A stretch of DNA of 64,000 nt from NCBI GenBank assembly GCA_023105745.1, contig JALGQZ010000001.1:46623662-46687661 (forward strand). The letters are read 5' to 3'. This document shows, one piece after another, positions 23,254 through 35,630 of this stretch (within the stretch, counting starts at the first letter, position 1; the number at the start of each line of letters is the position of its first letter). This DNA comes from Austropuccinia psidii. Lineage: Eukaryota; Basidiomycota; Pucciniomycetes; Pucciniales; Sphaerophragmiaceae. The notes under the pieces are model-generated. The model was given only the letters and a program-made list of their open reading frames with translations, did no database searches and had not been told where the DNA came from. A program made the translations under genes and the position numbers.

Positions 23254-23266
23254 TGGGGGAAGGGTA
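23254..23266 (+). promoter_or_regulatory. Family 2 polypurine tract
   Basis: TGGGGGAAGGGTA directly precedes the 3' LTR (TGTCAGCC at 23267). Confidence 0.75.
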
Positions 23267-25091
23267 TGTCAGCCTTAGAGGTAATTTCATATACCCAAAA
23301 GACCACAAGTACAAAAATAACATATTAATATGAATAAAATAAATTTATTTATATTATTAAAATAAAAATAAAAATATAAATATAAAATTATATTAAAAAT
23401 AAAAAATTAATTACAATTTAAAAATAAAAATACATTGAATTTTGTAAGTGTAAAATTACATTTATACTTGAAAAAATTAAGTAAATATGAAATTTTAACA
23501 AAATTGTGAAAAAATAAATAAATTTGGAAAAAATTTAAATAAATATTTTTATAACTTTTTATCCAATAAATAAACATATAAAAATTATTTCACCATTGGA
23601 TTCCTCATAAAAAATCAGGTGGGGTCACCTCTGAGTGAAATTCTTGTAACTCAACTCTAAATAAGCTTAAATTAAGTTTTTAGTATTTTCAATACAAAAG
23701 TTGAAAATCCTCAAAACTTTAATTCAATTCACACCACATGTGGTGTTAACCATCAATTTTTGTGTTAAAATTGAGGTGTTGTGTTTAGTTTAGAAGTTAT
23801 GAGGAATTGAAGTATTTTCAATTGAATTCAATTGAAATGTCAAAATGTGCGCATGTATTACATAAGTGAACTTTGATTTACATATGAGGTGTCAATTATT
23901 ACTGTATTTTACTGTACAATTGAATTGAATTACATATGTAAATTATAAGTGTAATACATGATGAGGAATTAAAGGAAAAATAAATTGGAAAGATTAAATT
24001 TGGGGAGGAAAGGAACTCCAGCTCTAAGGGGGGGCTAGACCCCCAAAATCCTTTCTGAAAGGCGTGGGATGTCAAAATTCACGCAAAAGTTCATCACTTT
24101 TGGCCTGGAATTGAGTTACAGGGTCTGTGGACTCAATTGATGATGAGGTTTTGATACCAACTGGGGTAGTTTTAGCTGTTGCCAAGAGGGTAAAACTACC
24201 CTTAAGATCAAACAGTCATAGTAAAAGCAGTTTTAACTGGTTTCTATGCCTCTGACACACATTCTGACGTGTTTTGAAGGCTCTAGGCCTGGTATTGCTA
24301 TAGTAATGGCTGATTTAAGGGTCTAAAATGGCTAAAAATGGCTTAAACCAGCCCTTTTCGGTCTAAACCAGGGTTCAATGATGCCATAATTGGCTTTTAT
24401 GTTGTCAGACTGTTTTTCACGACTGACAAGAGTAAGTTTTACTTTTGGAGTAAGAGAATTGATGGCTATAAAAGAATGTCTTCTTTGCCCCACTTTTCTC
24501 TTCATGTTAGAATCTTTTCCTTTCATAATTAGTTTAAACATTGTTAAACCAATCAATAAAAGATTCCAACCACCTTTTTTAAATCATTTTAAACCTTTTA
24601 ACCACGTGAAAAAATCATTATAATCATTGTTTGTAACTCTTATAATCATTTTTACCCCTGAACCACCCCAAAAGTGAATTAAAGCATCTTTCATCACTGT
24701 AAACTTTGTCACTTTGTTTCCAAATTCACTCTGGTCACTTTTGGCCGTGTTTTCTCTTTAATATTCTTTTTAAAGACTTTGTTCTTTAATTAATTGCTTG
24801 CAGTTCTTTGCTCAATGAATTCCAATTGAAATTGCTCTTGAAGAAATTTCTTTTGTAGCCTTAAAATATCTCTTGTAGAGTATTTTTTGGATAAATTTTT
24901 ATTGTTGGTAAAATAATAAATTTTTATAATATTATTGTTTTATACTAATAAAGTTATAAACAATGAAATTGGCGTTTTTTCTCTTAAAAATAATATCTCT
25001 TACTATTTTTAATTTATTTTTACCTTATACAAATTTTGAGGACAGGAAAAGTACTTGATTTTTAATCAAAGTTTCATATCCACACCTTACA
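23267..25091 (+). repeat. Family 2 3' LTR
   Basis: It is 1825 bp, aligned end to end with 15077-16886, differing by scattered substitutions and small indels. It ends ATCCACACCTTACA and is followed by AAAGT (25092-25096). Confidence 0.93.
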
Positions 25092-25096
25092 AAAGT

Positions 25097-25306
25097 CGCA
25101 GCAGTGTTGCTTTAAGTCTACACCCCAGAATAAAAAAGAAATCATATCTTTTCTTGGATTTTCCAGTTACTTTAGGCAGAATCTGAAGGATTTTTCAATC
25201 CTAGCCAAGTCACTCTACAGAATCTGTGATCAAAAGACAGTATTTGAGATGAAACAAGAGAGGATTGAGGCATACAAAAAGATAAAGAAAGCCCTCACAG
25301 AAGCAC
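25097..25306 (+). pseudogene. Old Gypsy copy G4, RT thumb (part 3 of 3)
   Basis: Resumes the G4 reading frame after the family 2 insertion: FLGFSSYFRQNLKDFS, then LYRICDQKTVFEM and KIKKALTEA, matching family 3's [15 protein letters not shown] and [13 protein letters not shown]. It is cut at 25306 by the next repeat, which starts TGTGGGATAAATGAGGC. The rest of G4 was not found. Confidence 0.8.
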
Positions 25307-25772
25307 TGTGGGATAAATGAGGCAGTACCTGGAAGGGGAAATTGCAAGAAGTTTTTTTGTATAGCTTTCATGACTTGTAACCCTTTCTCTGCTCGTGTGC
25401 TAGATAGATCTAGACTTTTCCTTCCTAATAATGATGAATTATGTTGACTTGAGCTCCAAAATCAATTTATTTATTTTGATGGTGTCTGTATCAGAAACAT
25501 CTATTCAAAAGACTCTTATCAGACTTTTCTTGATAAAAAGAGATGTGTAAATGAAACATTAAAACAACAACACAATATAAAAACTAGAAAACAAGTTGAA
25601 TTTTACAAATTAAAACTACTAATAACTTGAAAGTGTTATAGACCACAATAAAACAAGATCTGATAGTACTACTATAATCAGACTTGAAAACAAGACTAAG
25701 GAAAATATCTATGTGTTTTAAATTTCTCTCCTTATTTATGAACTATTTTTATATTGTGGGAACTCCTCTGCA
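25307..25772 (-). repeat. Repeat D, truncated LTR-like copy
   Basis: It begins (plus strand) TGTGGGATAAATGAGGCAGT and aligns over its first ~250 bases with 25773 onward and, less well, with 33865 onward. The last 18 bases (25755-25772, TGTGGGAACTCCTCTGCA) also precede the 33865 copy in a variant form. Because coding relics beside the 33865 copy run on the minus strand, the LTR is probably on the minus strand too. Confidence 0.5.
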
Positions 25773-27704
25773 TGTGGGATAAATGAGGCATTACCTGGAA
25801 GGGGGAATTACAAGTAAACAGTTTTGAATTGCTTTTTGGGACCTTGAACCCTTGCTCTGCTTGTGTGCTAGAATAATTTAGACTGCCCTTCCTAATATGC
25901 TAAGTTATTCTTACTGAGTTCACCAAATCAATTTTATTATTGATAGTGGGTGGAGCAGGAAATATTGTACTGAAAAATCTCTAATCAGACTTTGCTCTAC
26001 TCAAAACAATGGTTATTTAAAACCTTAAAAAATAAATTCTTATTGAAAATTTCAGAATTCTAAGTGGCTTCCACCAAATAATTGTGAAATAATACATGAA
26101 ATAATATAATAACTAAAATGAATAGATAACAGGAAAGACTTTTTATAATACAAACCACAAAATCTTCTTTTCTTGATAACTCTTAAGTAAATATAGAAGC
26201 TAATAGCTAAACTAATTATAATATTTAAATATCTGAACTAATAAGCTACTCAAGGATAAAAATATATTTCAAGCCCTTTGTGATGTGATGTATAGGCTGA
26301 TACTTCAATAATTGTTAATAATATAGTATAATATGGGTAATTCAATTTTATGTTTGGTGTTCTGTTGTAATAATAATTTATATAATCTCTTCTGTGTTTT
26401 TTATAATAATACTAGCTAATTGCTATAGGTTCAATAATAATTTGAACTAAACACCAAATTATTCAATTTAATTTTGTTCCTTTCTGTTCCTTGATGATAA
26501 TTCACTAGGTATTACCCAATAAATACAAATCCACTTTTATTTTAAAAGAAGTAAAATTACTCCATTTATTCAAGTTTTCTTTTTAAGAAGTAAGAATTAC
26601 TCTCTTTGAGGAAGTTTACAACAAAAACTACCTCAAAGCTAATTGAAAATGATTAGGTTTTATTTCAAAGCCTACAAAATTAGTTTTGGGTGATGGTTTT
26701 CTTCTAAAACTCTCTAAAAATTACTTTTATGGCTCAAGCACTAAACTCCAGAGATGCCTTTCTCATTAGCTTTAAGCTTTAAGATCCTAATTAAATAAGC
26801 TACTAGTCTACCTGATAATAAGGGATTAATTGAAGTCTTTTCACACTATTGGTTCTTTTGATCTATGTCAACAACAAACCTCAGTTGCTAGGCTTAATTT
26901 ATCAAATAAATTTCTAGTATAACATCCTAGAAGAGGGATAAGGAAAAATTAATTCAATTTACAATTTCTAGATGGGGAAAAGGGAAAAAGTGGGAGAGAG
27001 GCCCTCTATTTATATCCATGGGACCCTCCATAGGGGTGCAAAAAAACAGGGGACTTAGAAATTTCAAGCATCTGGTGGCTGTACAAAGAAGTGCAAAATT
27101 TAATTTTGGATTTTCAGGGGCAACAGGTCATGCCATGACACCACTCTAGATTTCTGACCAATCAGATTGCTTCACTTCACTTTTCATAATAACATGATGT
27201 GCTTCTGACCAATTGGATCATTTCATTCTTATCTTACCTATTCACATGACATGTTTGTGACATGTGGCTGTGAAATACATTCAAGCCTTAAATTTTGGCC
27301 CTGGATACCTTATCTCCATGTATCACTCAATTGATTACTAATCAGTCACCTGATTTTACTGTATTATAGTTTTCTGGTCTTTGAGGGATGACTTGTGGGT
27401 TAGGTTTCACATTTTTATGAAAATACATATAGGAATTACTTTCTGTATTTCTTATTGACCTGTATTACCTGTATTATTCCTGAAAATTCCTAAATCTTCT
27501 TAAATATTCCCAAAACTCCCAGAAATTTCCCTTCCCCAAAAATGCTAAATTTTGAGAATGTTGCCACTGTGACTTAAACCATGACCTTGCAAGATTTAAG
27601 CTTCAGAGATTCTCCTTAGCTCTGCCAGTTTGCCTTTTTTGAGACTTCCAAAATAGTGACTACATTCACATATCCTGTCCCTTTTCTCTTCAAAAAGATA
27701 AATG
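25773..27704 (-). repeat. Repeat D, long LTR-like copy
   Basis: It starts TGTGGGATAAATGAGGCATT. It contains a GAGAGAGGCCCTCTATTTATA block near 27000, also seen in the 33865 copy near 34775 (GAGAGAGGCCCTTTGTTTATA). The right boundary is uncertain and was placed where similarity to chromovirus RT begins (27705). No gene was seen inside. Confidence 0.5.
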
Positions 27705-28860
27705 TTTCATCAGGCCAAGCTCCTCTTCAACAGGAGCACCTGTCCTTTTTGTTAAGAAGAAGGATTTTGTCCTCCATTTTTGTATTGACTACCACAAACT
27801 AAATGCTTTAACTAGGAAGAGAAGGTATCCTTTCCCTCCTATGAGCCACATTTCTACTGTATTCAATGGTTCCACTATCTTCTCCAAGATATGTCTGTGT
27901 GTTGCTTATAATCTCCTAAGAATTGAAGAGGGGAATGAGCATTTAACTGCCTTTAGAACCAAATATGGTAGTTATGAGTATTTGGTGAAGCCATTTGGCT
28001 TAACCAATGCTCCTGCTTCATTCCAGAATCTTGTAAATAATATCCTTTCAGATTTCTTTGAAATTTTTTTTTTAGTTTATTTAGATGATATTATGGTCTT
28101 CTCAAGCACTGAGGAAGAACATGTCAAACTTGTGGCCTCTGTCCTCCAAAGGCTGAGGGAAAATAATCTGTTTGAAAAAGCCTCAAAGTCTGTATTCCAT
28201 GCCTCAATTGTGGAATACCTTTGCTATGTTGTTTCAAGTGATGGCCTCAATATAAATTCTTCAAAAGTTCAACAAATCCTCAATTGGCCTCAGCTCAAGA
28301 ACATCAAGGCTCTTCAATCATTTGTTGGCTTTGCAAATTTCTAATGTTGTTTCATTAAAAATTACTGCAAAAAAATCACTGCTCTGAATTTCCTTCTTAA
28401 AAAAGATTCTCCCTTTATCTTCGATGGGAAGCTCTTAGTCAGTTTCAATTACTCAGCGAAGCACTCACCACTGCCCCTATTGTTTCTTATTTCAATCCTT
28501 CTCTACCAGCTATTGTGGATACTCATGCTTCTGATTATGCCTTGAGTGCTGTACTTAGTCAGGTGAATGACTCAGGAAAACATCCAATTGAATTTGATAG
28601 TCACAAGCTTCTCCAAGCTGAGATCAACTATTAAATTCATGAAAAGGAGCTCCTTTGAATAGTTTTGGCTCTCAAGTTCTGGAGAGCTTTTCTTCTTTCT
28701 CTTTCTCATTCCTTTGAAGCCTTGAAAGACCATTATTCTCTTAAATACTTCATTTCTTCCAAAGTCCTTACTTGTTGTCAAGCCCACTGGGCTAAATTTA
28801 TTGCTTAGTTTCATTTTTCCATCACCTACCACCCAGGAAGGCTGGCAACTTTACCAGGTG
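27705..28860 (+). pseudogene. pol: Chromovirus copy 2: RT and RNase H fragment
   Basis: Family 1 relative, truncated at its left end inside RT (GTTTCATCAGGCCAAGC matches 8622-8642). The longest open piece is 27841-28344, with YLDDIMVFSS intact. The first catalytic aspartate is lost (SKICLCVAYN instead of SKIDLHGAYN). RNase H follows with several stops. It retains bases that family 1 has lost at 9105 and 9465, so it serves as the reference for those deletions. Confidence 0.85.
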
Positions 28861-30465
28861 CCTTGTCACATTGGCAAGACATGTACCCAGAGAGGGTGGT
28901 AGACTTCATCAACAATAATCCTCAAAATTTTCATCAAGTTCTGAAACAAGATGGAATTCAAGAATCAATATTCTTTTCAATCAAAGTAGAAATTCTCCCA
29001 TATTTAGTTGATAGAATTTGTAAAGAAGTATGGAAAGACAAAGATTCTAAAGAAGTACTCAAGAAACTAGCATGAGGTGAATCAGTAACAGATTATTCTT
29101 TTGAACCTCAAGCCAAGTTATTGTTATTCAAAGATAGAGTGATTATTCCAAGAAATCAAATGATTCAATTGGATATTCTTAAAAAGTGTCATGACTCACT
29201 GTTGGCTAGCCACCCTGGCCAGGAAAAAACCCTCAAGCTCATCAAGAGAGATTTTTATTGGTCTGGAATGAATCAGTTCATCAAGGACTATGTGTCCTCA
29301 TGTCAGCAATGTTCAAGAAACAAGAAAATTCATCATAAGAAGTTTGGATTACTCATGCCTCTTCAAATTCCATCTGGTACTTGTAATTCAATATCAATGG
29401 ACTTTATCACTTGATTTCCATTGTCCAACAACTTTGACTCAATTCTAGTAGTTTCTGACAGATTCTCAAAAATGGAAATATTCATTCAAACCTATTCAAC
29501 AGTTACTGCCTTGGACCTATCTCAAATCTTCATCAGTCATGTCTTTTCCATGAATGGCCTTCCAATATATATTTTTAGTGATAGTGGATCCTTATTTTTT
29601 TCATCATTCTGGACTCAATTATGTCAGAAGCTCAAGATATCAAAAGATCTCTCAACTGCTTTTCATCCTGAAGCAGATGGACAGACAGAGAGGTTAAATC
29701 AGATTCTAGAACAGTATCTTTGGATGTATGTCAGTTACTATCAAGATGACTGGCACATCTGGCTCCCTCTGGCTTAATTTGCCTATATTAATTCAAAACA
29801 TTCATCAATAAATAAATCACCTTTTTTTACCATTGATGGAAGAAATCCCATTTTTGATTCAATTCACATTTCTGAAGACAAACCTTTTGGAAAGTTAGTG
29901 ACAAAGCTTCAATCAGTACAGAGATTAGTCAAAGAAGAATTAGAGTCACAAATAAGGTGTTTTAAGAATTATGCAGATAGAAATAGGACAACTCCACCGG
30001 ATTTCTAACCTGGGCAACAAGTATGGCTAGCCTTAAAGAATATAAAGACTACGTGACCTACCAAGAAGCTTTCAGAAAGCTGGTTGGGACCCTTTTAAGT
30101 CTTGCAGAAGATTGAAAGCCATGCATATAACCTCAAGTTGCCTCAACAATTGAATTCAGTTCACCCTGTATTCCATGTTTCCTTATTAGAACCAGTAAAT
30201 CAATCAACCATCCCAAGCTGACATTAATTGCCACCACCACCAGTCTTAGTTGAGGAGAAATAAGAATGGGAAGTGGCCCCGGTTCTGGTCTCAAAACTCA
30301 AGAGAGGTAAATTATGGTATCTTGTACAGTAGAAGGTATTCAACAAAGACCCAAAAAGAACAACTTGGAAGCCATTTTCCAGCCTTACCAACTCACCAGA
30401 CCTTGTTAAGGACTTCCATACTTTGTATCCTGACAGGCCTGGCCCAAATACCTCAAGAGTTTGAT
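28861..30465 (+). pseudogene. pol: Chromovirus copy 2: integrase and chromodomain
   Basis: Integrase zinc domain (about 29121-29330, ending CQQCSRNK), core (SMDFIT, FSDSGS, ADGQTER) and C-terminal region are recognisable. Stops occur at about 29073, 29412, 29775, 30006 and elsewhere. The chromodomain (about 30262-30420, LWYLVQ then a stop, TTWKPFSSLTN) ends like family 1 in SRV. It is dead. Confidence 0.85.
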
Positions 30466-30766
30466 TTTATGGTGCTTGGTGGGGAGTGGAAGTTATGGAA
30501 GCAAGTTCCATTTCCTGGTATGCATCTCCAAGGGTTTTTACTTCTTGTAAAACAACACCTTGGCCACTCTGTGAGCAGTAAATTCTTGTTTTTATCTTTC
30601 AGGAAAATTATGGCCAAAATCAAGCAACTCACCACAAGAAGACACCTCTGAGAAGTTTCTCTTAATTTTCATTTTCTTCTTTACTTGTATAATTGTGTTT
30701 CTTTTTTGTTTCTTTATAACGCAGAAGCATCCCCTCCCATATCATGTATTGGGAGGTTTAATTTAT
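30466..30766 (+). other. Chromovirus copy 2: 3' untranslated fragment
   Basis: One copy of the GGTGCTTGGTGGGGA block that is doubled in family 1, then a T-rich run and CATCCCCTCCCATATCATG, matching family 1 near 11980. The element is cut off before its LTR. Confidence 0.65.
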
Positions 30767-30832
30767 TTTTTAAGTTTATTATTTATAAGAGTGGAGATAA
30801 AAGAAAAACCAAACACAAACAACAACAAAAAA

Positions 30833-31237
30833 CTAGTTATCCTTACCAAGATCATCAAAGGTCCTCTGGAATTTGTTTATCAATTCAAATTCATACCAGG
30901 AAGACTTGGAAGCCATCTCATCAGAAGTTTCAGGGACAATTCTATCATTATTATACACAATTACCTCCCTACTATTTCTATCAAACCTCCTCAATAATCT
31001 GTCCACAGCATCCTGACCATCATTCACCACAGTTGGATCCTCTCTGGTAACCCTGATTGGCCAATGCTCCCTATTTTGGAATACTTGATCAGTGGGGAAT
31101 GGCAAAGGAGACTAAGCTTATTTTCTTTGGCCGGTGCTGGAAATAGGTTTTAATTGGTGATGACCTGGGCTGTGGGATAGGAGATGGCTTCATTGGTGAA
31201 GCCATGACAGGTTGGAAGTTTCTTGGGGTACTGGGGA
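30833..31237 (-). pseudogene. Unrecognised minus-strand coding relic, downstream part
   Basis: On the minus strand a proline-rich stretch (MASPMKPSPIPQPRSSP, about 31206-31156) is followed, after a frame change near 31095, by an open frame of 90 codons with an arginine-rich helix (VDRLLRRFDRNSREVIV) ending at 30833. Reading across the solo LTR, the frame is continuous with 33161-33864. It may be a gag-like protein of the D element; no domain was recognised. Confidence 0.5.
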
Positions 31238-33160
31238 TGTGAGCCTCAAGGTATATTTTACATACCCAAATAGGCCACAATTATCTTAAAAATAAATTCT
31301 GAACTATGCATAACCCACAAGTCATGCATATATTCAAAATTCATCATTTTTGATTTCAGAAAAGATGAATAACTTTCTATTGAGTAAGTAAATCCATGGA
31401 TTTAAGGCCAGATTTGGATTTTACACAAAAATACACCCAGGGTAGCTCCATGGAGTGAATAAGCTCAAATAAACTCTTTGAGGTGGTAATATGGAAAATA
31501 CTTCAATACCCCATCATCAATACCACATAAAAGATCCATGAAAAGTTTTGTTTTTCTCAATTTCACGCCAAAATAATGGGAATGTGAGAAATCCCATGTT
31601 ACATATACACTATTCTTAGTGTTATTCATGTTTGTGACACTTAATATTATGGTATTTTCACATGCACCTTTGGTACACCCATAGTGGATATCTCACTTGA
31701 AGCTTGAAATTCTATTTTGACATGAAAAATAGTCAAGGGGGACAAAAGACATCAAAGAGAGCCAGGGTACCCACCTTCTGAGGCCTCTGAGGCATGGACA
31801 GCTCCAAGGCTTGGATTCATGGCTGATCTTGGCCCAATCAGTAAACTAAAACCTTTTGGGAACTTGGTTACCATGTTACAACTTCAGTAAATCATAGGAA
31901 AATAGCAAAAAACCTGCTATTTTGACGTGCCAAGGAGGTAAAGAGCAACTTAGACTCCTGTAACCATGTCAATTCTTAATTAATCTCCATGGATAACCTA
32001 CAAAAGAGTAATTCAAACCCTTTTTGGACTATTATCCATTAATTTACCTCATAGCAACCAGCCATATACTGCTATTTGCAATTCTACATAGAAATGAGGT
32101 AAAAACTTCAAAAATTCATTAAAAATACAATTCTTAATTAATCTTTCTTAACCTTTCAGGACAAATTAAAAACTGTATAATTCATATCAAAACCAAAAAA
32201 GAACTATAATTTTTCATGTAAAATTAAAAGTTTTACTTACAGTCCATTTTTGAAGATTCCACATGAAACACAGAATCTTTAAATATTTACAGAAAATACA
32301 TTCTGTGATGAAATTTCCAATAAAATTGATAGCTTTGAGAAATCAATGATTCTTGTAGAATAAAAGAAGATCTACAGTTGTTACTCCTTTTATTCTTAAC
32401 CATATTTGCATTGGTAGTCATGTAAAAGCTTCAATTAAGTAATTATGATAATGTTACGTGACAACAGATGATGCAATCAATAATCCAAAAGGGTTTTTTT
32501 TTTTCTCACTCACTGGCTTTTCAGTTTTCTTCATGGCATGCCTCTGTGAGCTTTTGTTGACTTAAAAGAGGCCCCCTCTTGCTGTTTTTTCCAAACAATC
32601 ACATTATTCAATTATACCTTTAATACCAACAAGTAAGTATTAGTTAAAACTTTTCTTAGGTGTTTTATTCTTTCAGAAATCAATAAGAAAGACATGAAGT
32701 CATAGAAACCAACTATATATTGTTGTATTATTGTTATAAATCAATTTTGATTCATTGAATCCACAATTCTATGTCAAATCTCCCTACTATTATCTTCTAA
32801 AAGGTTCATTGGATTAATAGTGAGTGATTAATCATAATTCTTAAAGTTTTTTTTCTCTAGTAATAGTTTTCTTCAAGAGTTATCTTCATAATTATTTTTG
32901 TCAAAGATAATTATATATTAAAATAATTTCATTATTTTAACAAAAGAAGTTTTTATTCATAAATCCTTCTTTTAATTGATTCTTGTAGACAATTACTGCT
33001 TACGTTTATAGTCACTAGTAGTGTATAACACGTAAAAGAAATAATTCTTTAATCATTCAATTGTGGCTATAATCATTTTTGTTATTATACTTTATAAGAA
33101 CAGTCAAAGTACTGTTGATTAATAGTAATATTATCAACAGTCTCATAGACACATCTTATA
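31238..33160 (+). mobile_element. Solo LTR, family 5, with target duplication GGGGA
   Basis: It starts TGTGAGCCTCAAGGTATATT and ends CATAGACACATCTTATA. The five bases GGGGA lie on both sides (31233-31237 and 33161-33165). No internal region is present, so it is a solo LTR left by recombination. Its end is TA rather than the usual CA; the copy ending at 4610 has the same TTATA end. It interrupts a minus-strand coding relic. Confidence 0.9.
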
Positions 33161-33864
33161 GGGGATAAGGTGACTGTGGAACTTTTTGGAATGAGGTTGA
33201 GTGGTTCAAGAAATTGAATAGTGGCCAACCAATGGATTAATCACCTCAGCTTCTTCACCATCCAATTCATCACTTCCTTCAGCATCTGGATCAGTTGGTG
33301 AATCAGAAATATTCCTTATTCTTTACACCACCCCTTGATTATTGATCCTGGTGATTGGGACCTGTTAGCTGGAGTAAATTGGCCTTCCACCAGTGGGAAT
33401 TTTACATCTTGCAATCTCCCTTTTCATGGATCTAGTCACTAGTTCAAGTTATCAGTATCAAGTCTTACAAGAAAATAAAATCACTTACAACTAGCATAGC
33501 CTGAAGTACCATCAAGAGTAGGGGCCTCAGGGACTGGGAACTCTTTCCCAAAAGGCCCATCCTTCTTTCTCCACAAGTATCTTTTGATGGTGGACAGTGG
33601 CACTCCTGGAAATCAACATAGCTTTTTCCCAACAAAGTAGTAGTGGTACTTTGAAGAATTGGGGTTAAAATGTTGAAAGCATTCTTTATCCTTCATCAAA
33701 CACTCAGAGAGACGTGGATTCAATATTTCAAACACCTTTTATCCATAATAGATTTGATGAGGATCAAATTAGCCTGAAGAAGCCATGGACCAGGGTGAAC
33801 CCAATCAACTTGAGACACCAGACCCATAAAAGACAGAAGATTGAAGTGTGGGAACGCCTATTGT
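33161..33864 (-). pseudogene. Unrecognised minus-strand coding relic, upstream part
   Basis: On the minus strand a coherent frame reads NPRLSECLMKDKECFQHF, then YHYYFVGKKL, and, after a stop, GVPLSTIKRYLWRKKDG. It then reaches a possible 5' splice site (AGTTGTAAGTG, about 33488) and a 3' site (ACTAG, about 33433). It continues with an acidic stretch (DAEGSDELDGEEAEV). It lies next to the D-type LTR at 33865 and may be that element's gag. Function unknown. Confidence 0.5.
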
Positions 33865-35630
33865 TGTGGGATAAATAATAGGCAGTACCTTGAGGGGGAA
33901 ATTATGGGTGAGTCTGTTTTGAATTTCAGAATTAGCCAATAATCCCAATAATCATGGGTGCTGAGGTGTATTAGCTGACCCTCTAAATATATTGAAAAAG
34001 AAACCCTCTTGATGAGATCACAAATCAATTATTTAGTTTGGTGGCTCTTCAATTAGATGATTTTATTCAGCAGTCTCTATCAGTCCTTCAATAAAATATC
34101 ACTATGATAATAATGGTAATAGTTAATATTTGTGTAATAACTGAGGTTTTATTAGCTTCTGGCTATTTATTATATAGTTATTTTTAATCAATTCTTCTAG
34201 GATCTCTTCTTTCAATACCTGAGATATTTAAAGAATATTTTTTAAGATCACTATTAATATTAATAATAATCTTGATAGCTAATTAATACTTTTAAAGGTG
34301 ATTTAATAATACTATCAATATAGAAATAATAACTTTAGGGTAAGATGATTTTATAAGGGTGGTTCTGGTTAATATAAAGGTAAGATATAAATAATATAAA
34401 GGTAATATAATACTATTAGGATGAAGATAAATATAATCCAATATATCTATAATGGTTATGATATGAGTTATAAGGATAAGATGATATATCCTTTCTATGA
34501 ATAAAAGTTATTGATAAATTTGATAAGATCACTAATTATAATATCTTCAAAAACTACTTTAACACTACTACTATACTGATAAGATTATTAAGTAATATTA
34601 AACTCTTTCATTAATATTATAAATATTTTTCATTGATTAACCATAAATAATACTATAAGATACTGAGCCTTGCTACTGTTCTTTTTTTCAATATAATACT
34701 AGATTATCCTACTAGAGAAGGGATGGATTAATCCTCAATATTATTATCTGAATCAGGAGCATGGGGATAAAAACAGGGAGAGAGGCCCTTTGTTTATACC
34801 TTTTGGGCCCTCCATAGAGTTTTCCAAAAACAAGGAACTTGGAATTTTTTCACATGTTAGGTGGTGAGGTATTTTTGGTGTGGTGTTTTCTGACTCATCA
34901 GATTGAGCCATCACATCAATTAATTTTTCTGACCAATCAGATTTATCCATCATGTCAATTGGTAATTTGGAGTATTCACTTTGAATTAATTCCAATTCTG
35001 ACCAATTAGATGCTGAGTTGGTGACCTTAGGCTAATTTGTGGTTCTGAAAAGCTATTGGAAAAGTTGGATATGCGCTATGGATAAGGTATGTAATTATGT
35101 AATGACTATGGTCTTTTATGTAAAGATATGATGTTGCATATTCATAAGATTAGGAGTATATAATTCCATGATCCTTTCAGATGTATGGTACTTATGGAAA
35201 TATGAATAAGGGGTAAGTATTACTGTAAATTTACAGATTGGTATTAGCTTATTCTGTAAATTTTCTTTCAATTTGAGTTAAATATGCATATTCTAAGCAT
35301 ATTCTTATGGTGAGTTTAGTGAGTATCTTTATGAGGGTATCTATATATATATATATTAAATCCATGATATCTTACTCAATTTTGGTCCTATGGCTTTGAG
35401 CCAATGTATAACCCTGGGTTAAATTTTATGTATATTCTAATGGTGAAGCTATTTCAGACTTCTTAGCTTAGGTATAATATGTTAAAATCAGTAGTTTTAT
35501 TATTTTTTATTTTTTATTTTTCACTTTATTTTCATTTATTATTATTATTTATTTATTTTTTGTTTTATTTTTATTTATATATTATCTTATGAAAACTTTA
35601 ACTATCTACTAATATTCTTATTGTACCAAA
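33865..35630 (-). repeat. Repeat D, LTR-like copy 3
   Basis: The plus-strand edge is TGTGGGATAAATAATAGGCA, preceded by TGTGGGAACGCCTATTGT, a variant of the 18 bases beside the 25773 copy. The right edge is not certain and was placed near TTGTACCA (35620-35630), before the chromovirus 3' region. The interior is AT-rich with no gene. Confidence 0.45.

Larger units (their letters stand above)
15077..25091 (+). mobile_element. Family 2 Ty3/Gypsy element, full length
   Basis: The element is 10,015 bp with LTRs of 1810 bp (15077-16886) and 1825 bp (23267-25091), flanked by the target duplication AAAGT (15072-15076 and 25092-25096). It sits inside the RT of the G4 relic. The internal order is an extra ORF, gag capsid, zinc knuckle, protease, RT, RNase H, integrase, and a chromodomain-like end. 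It is inactive by several independent changes (see pol). It is related to family 3 at 45903, with which it shares architecture and readily aligned proteins, but the LTRs are distinct. Confidence 0.95.
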
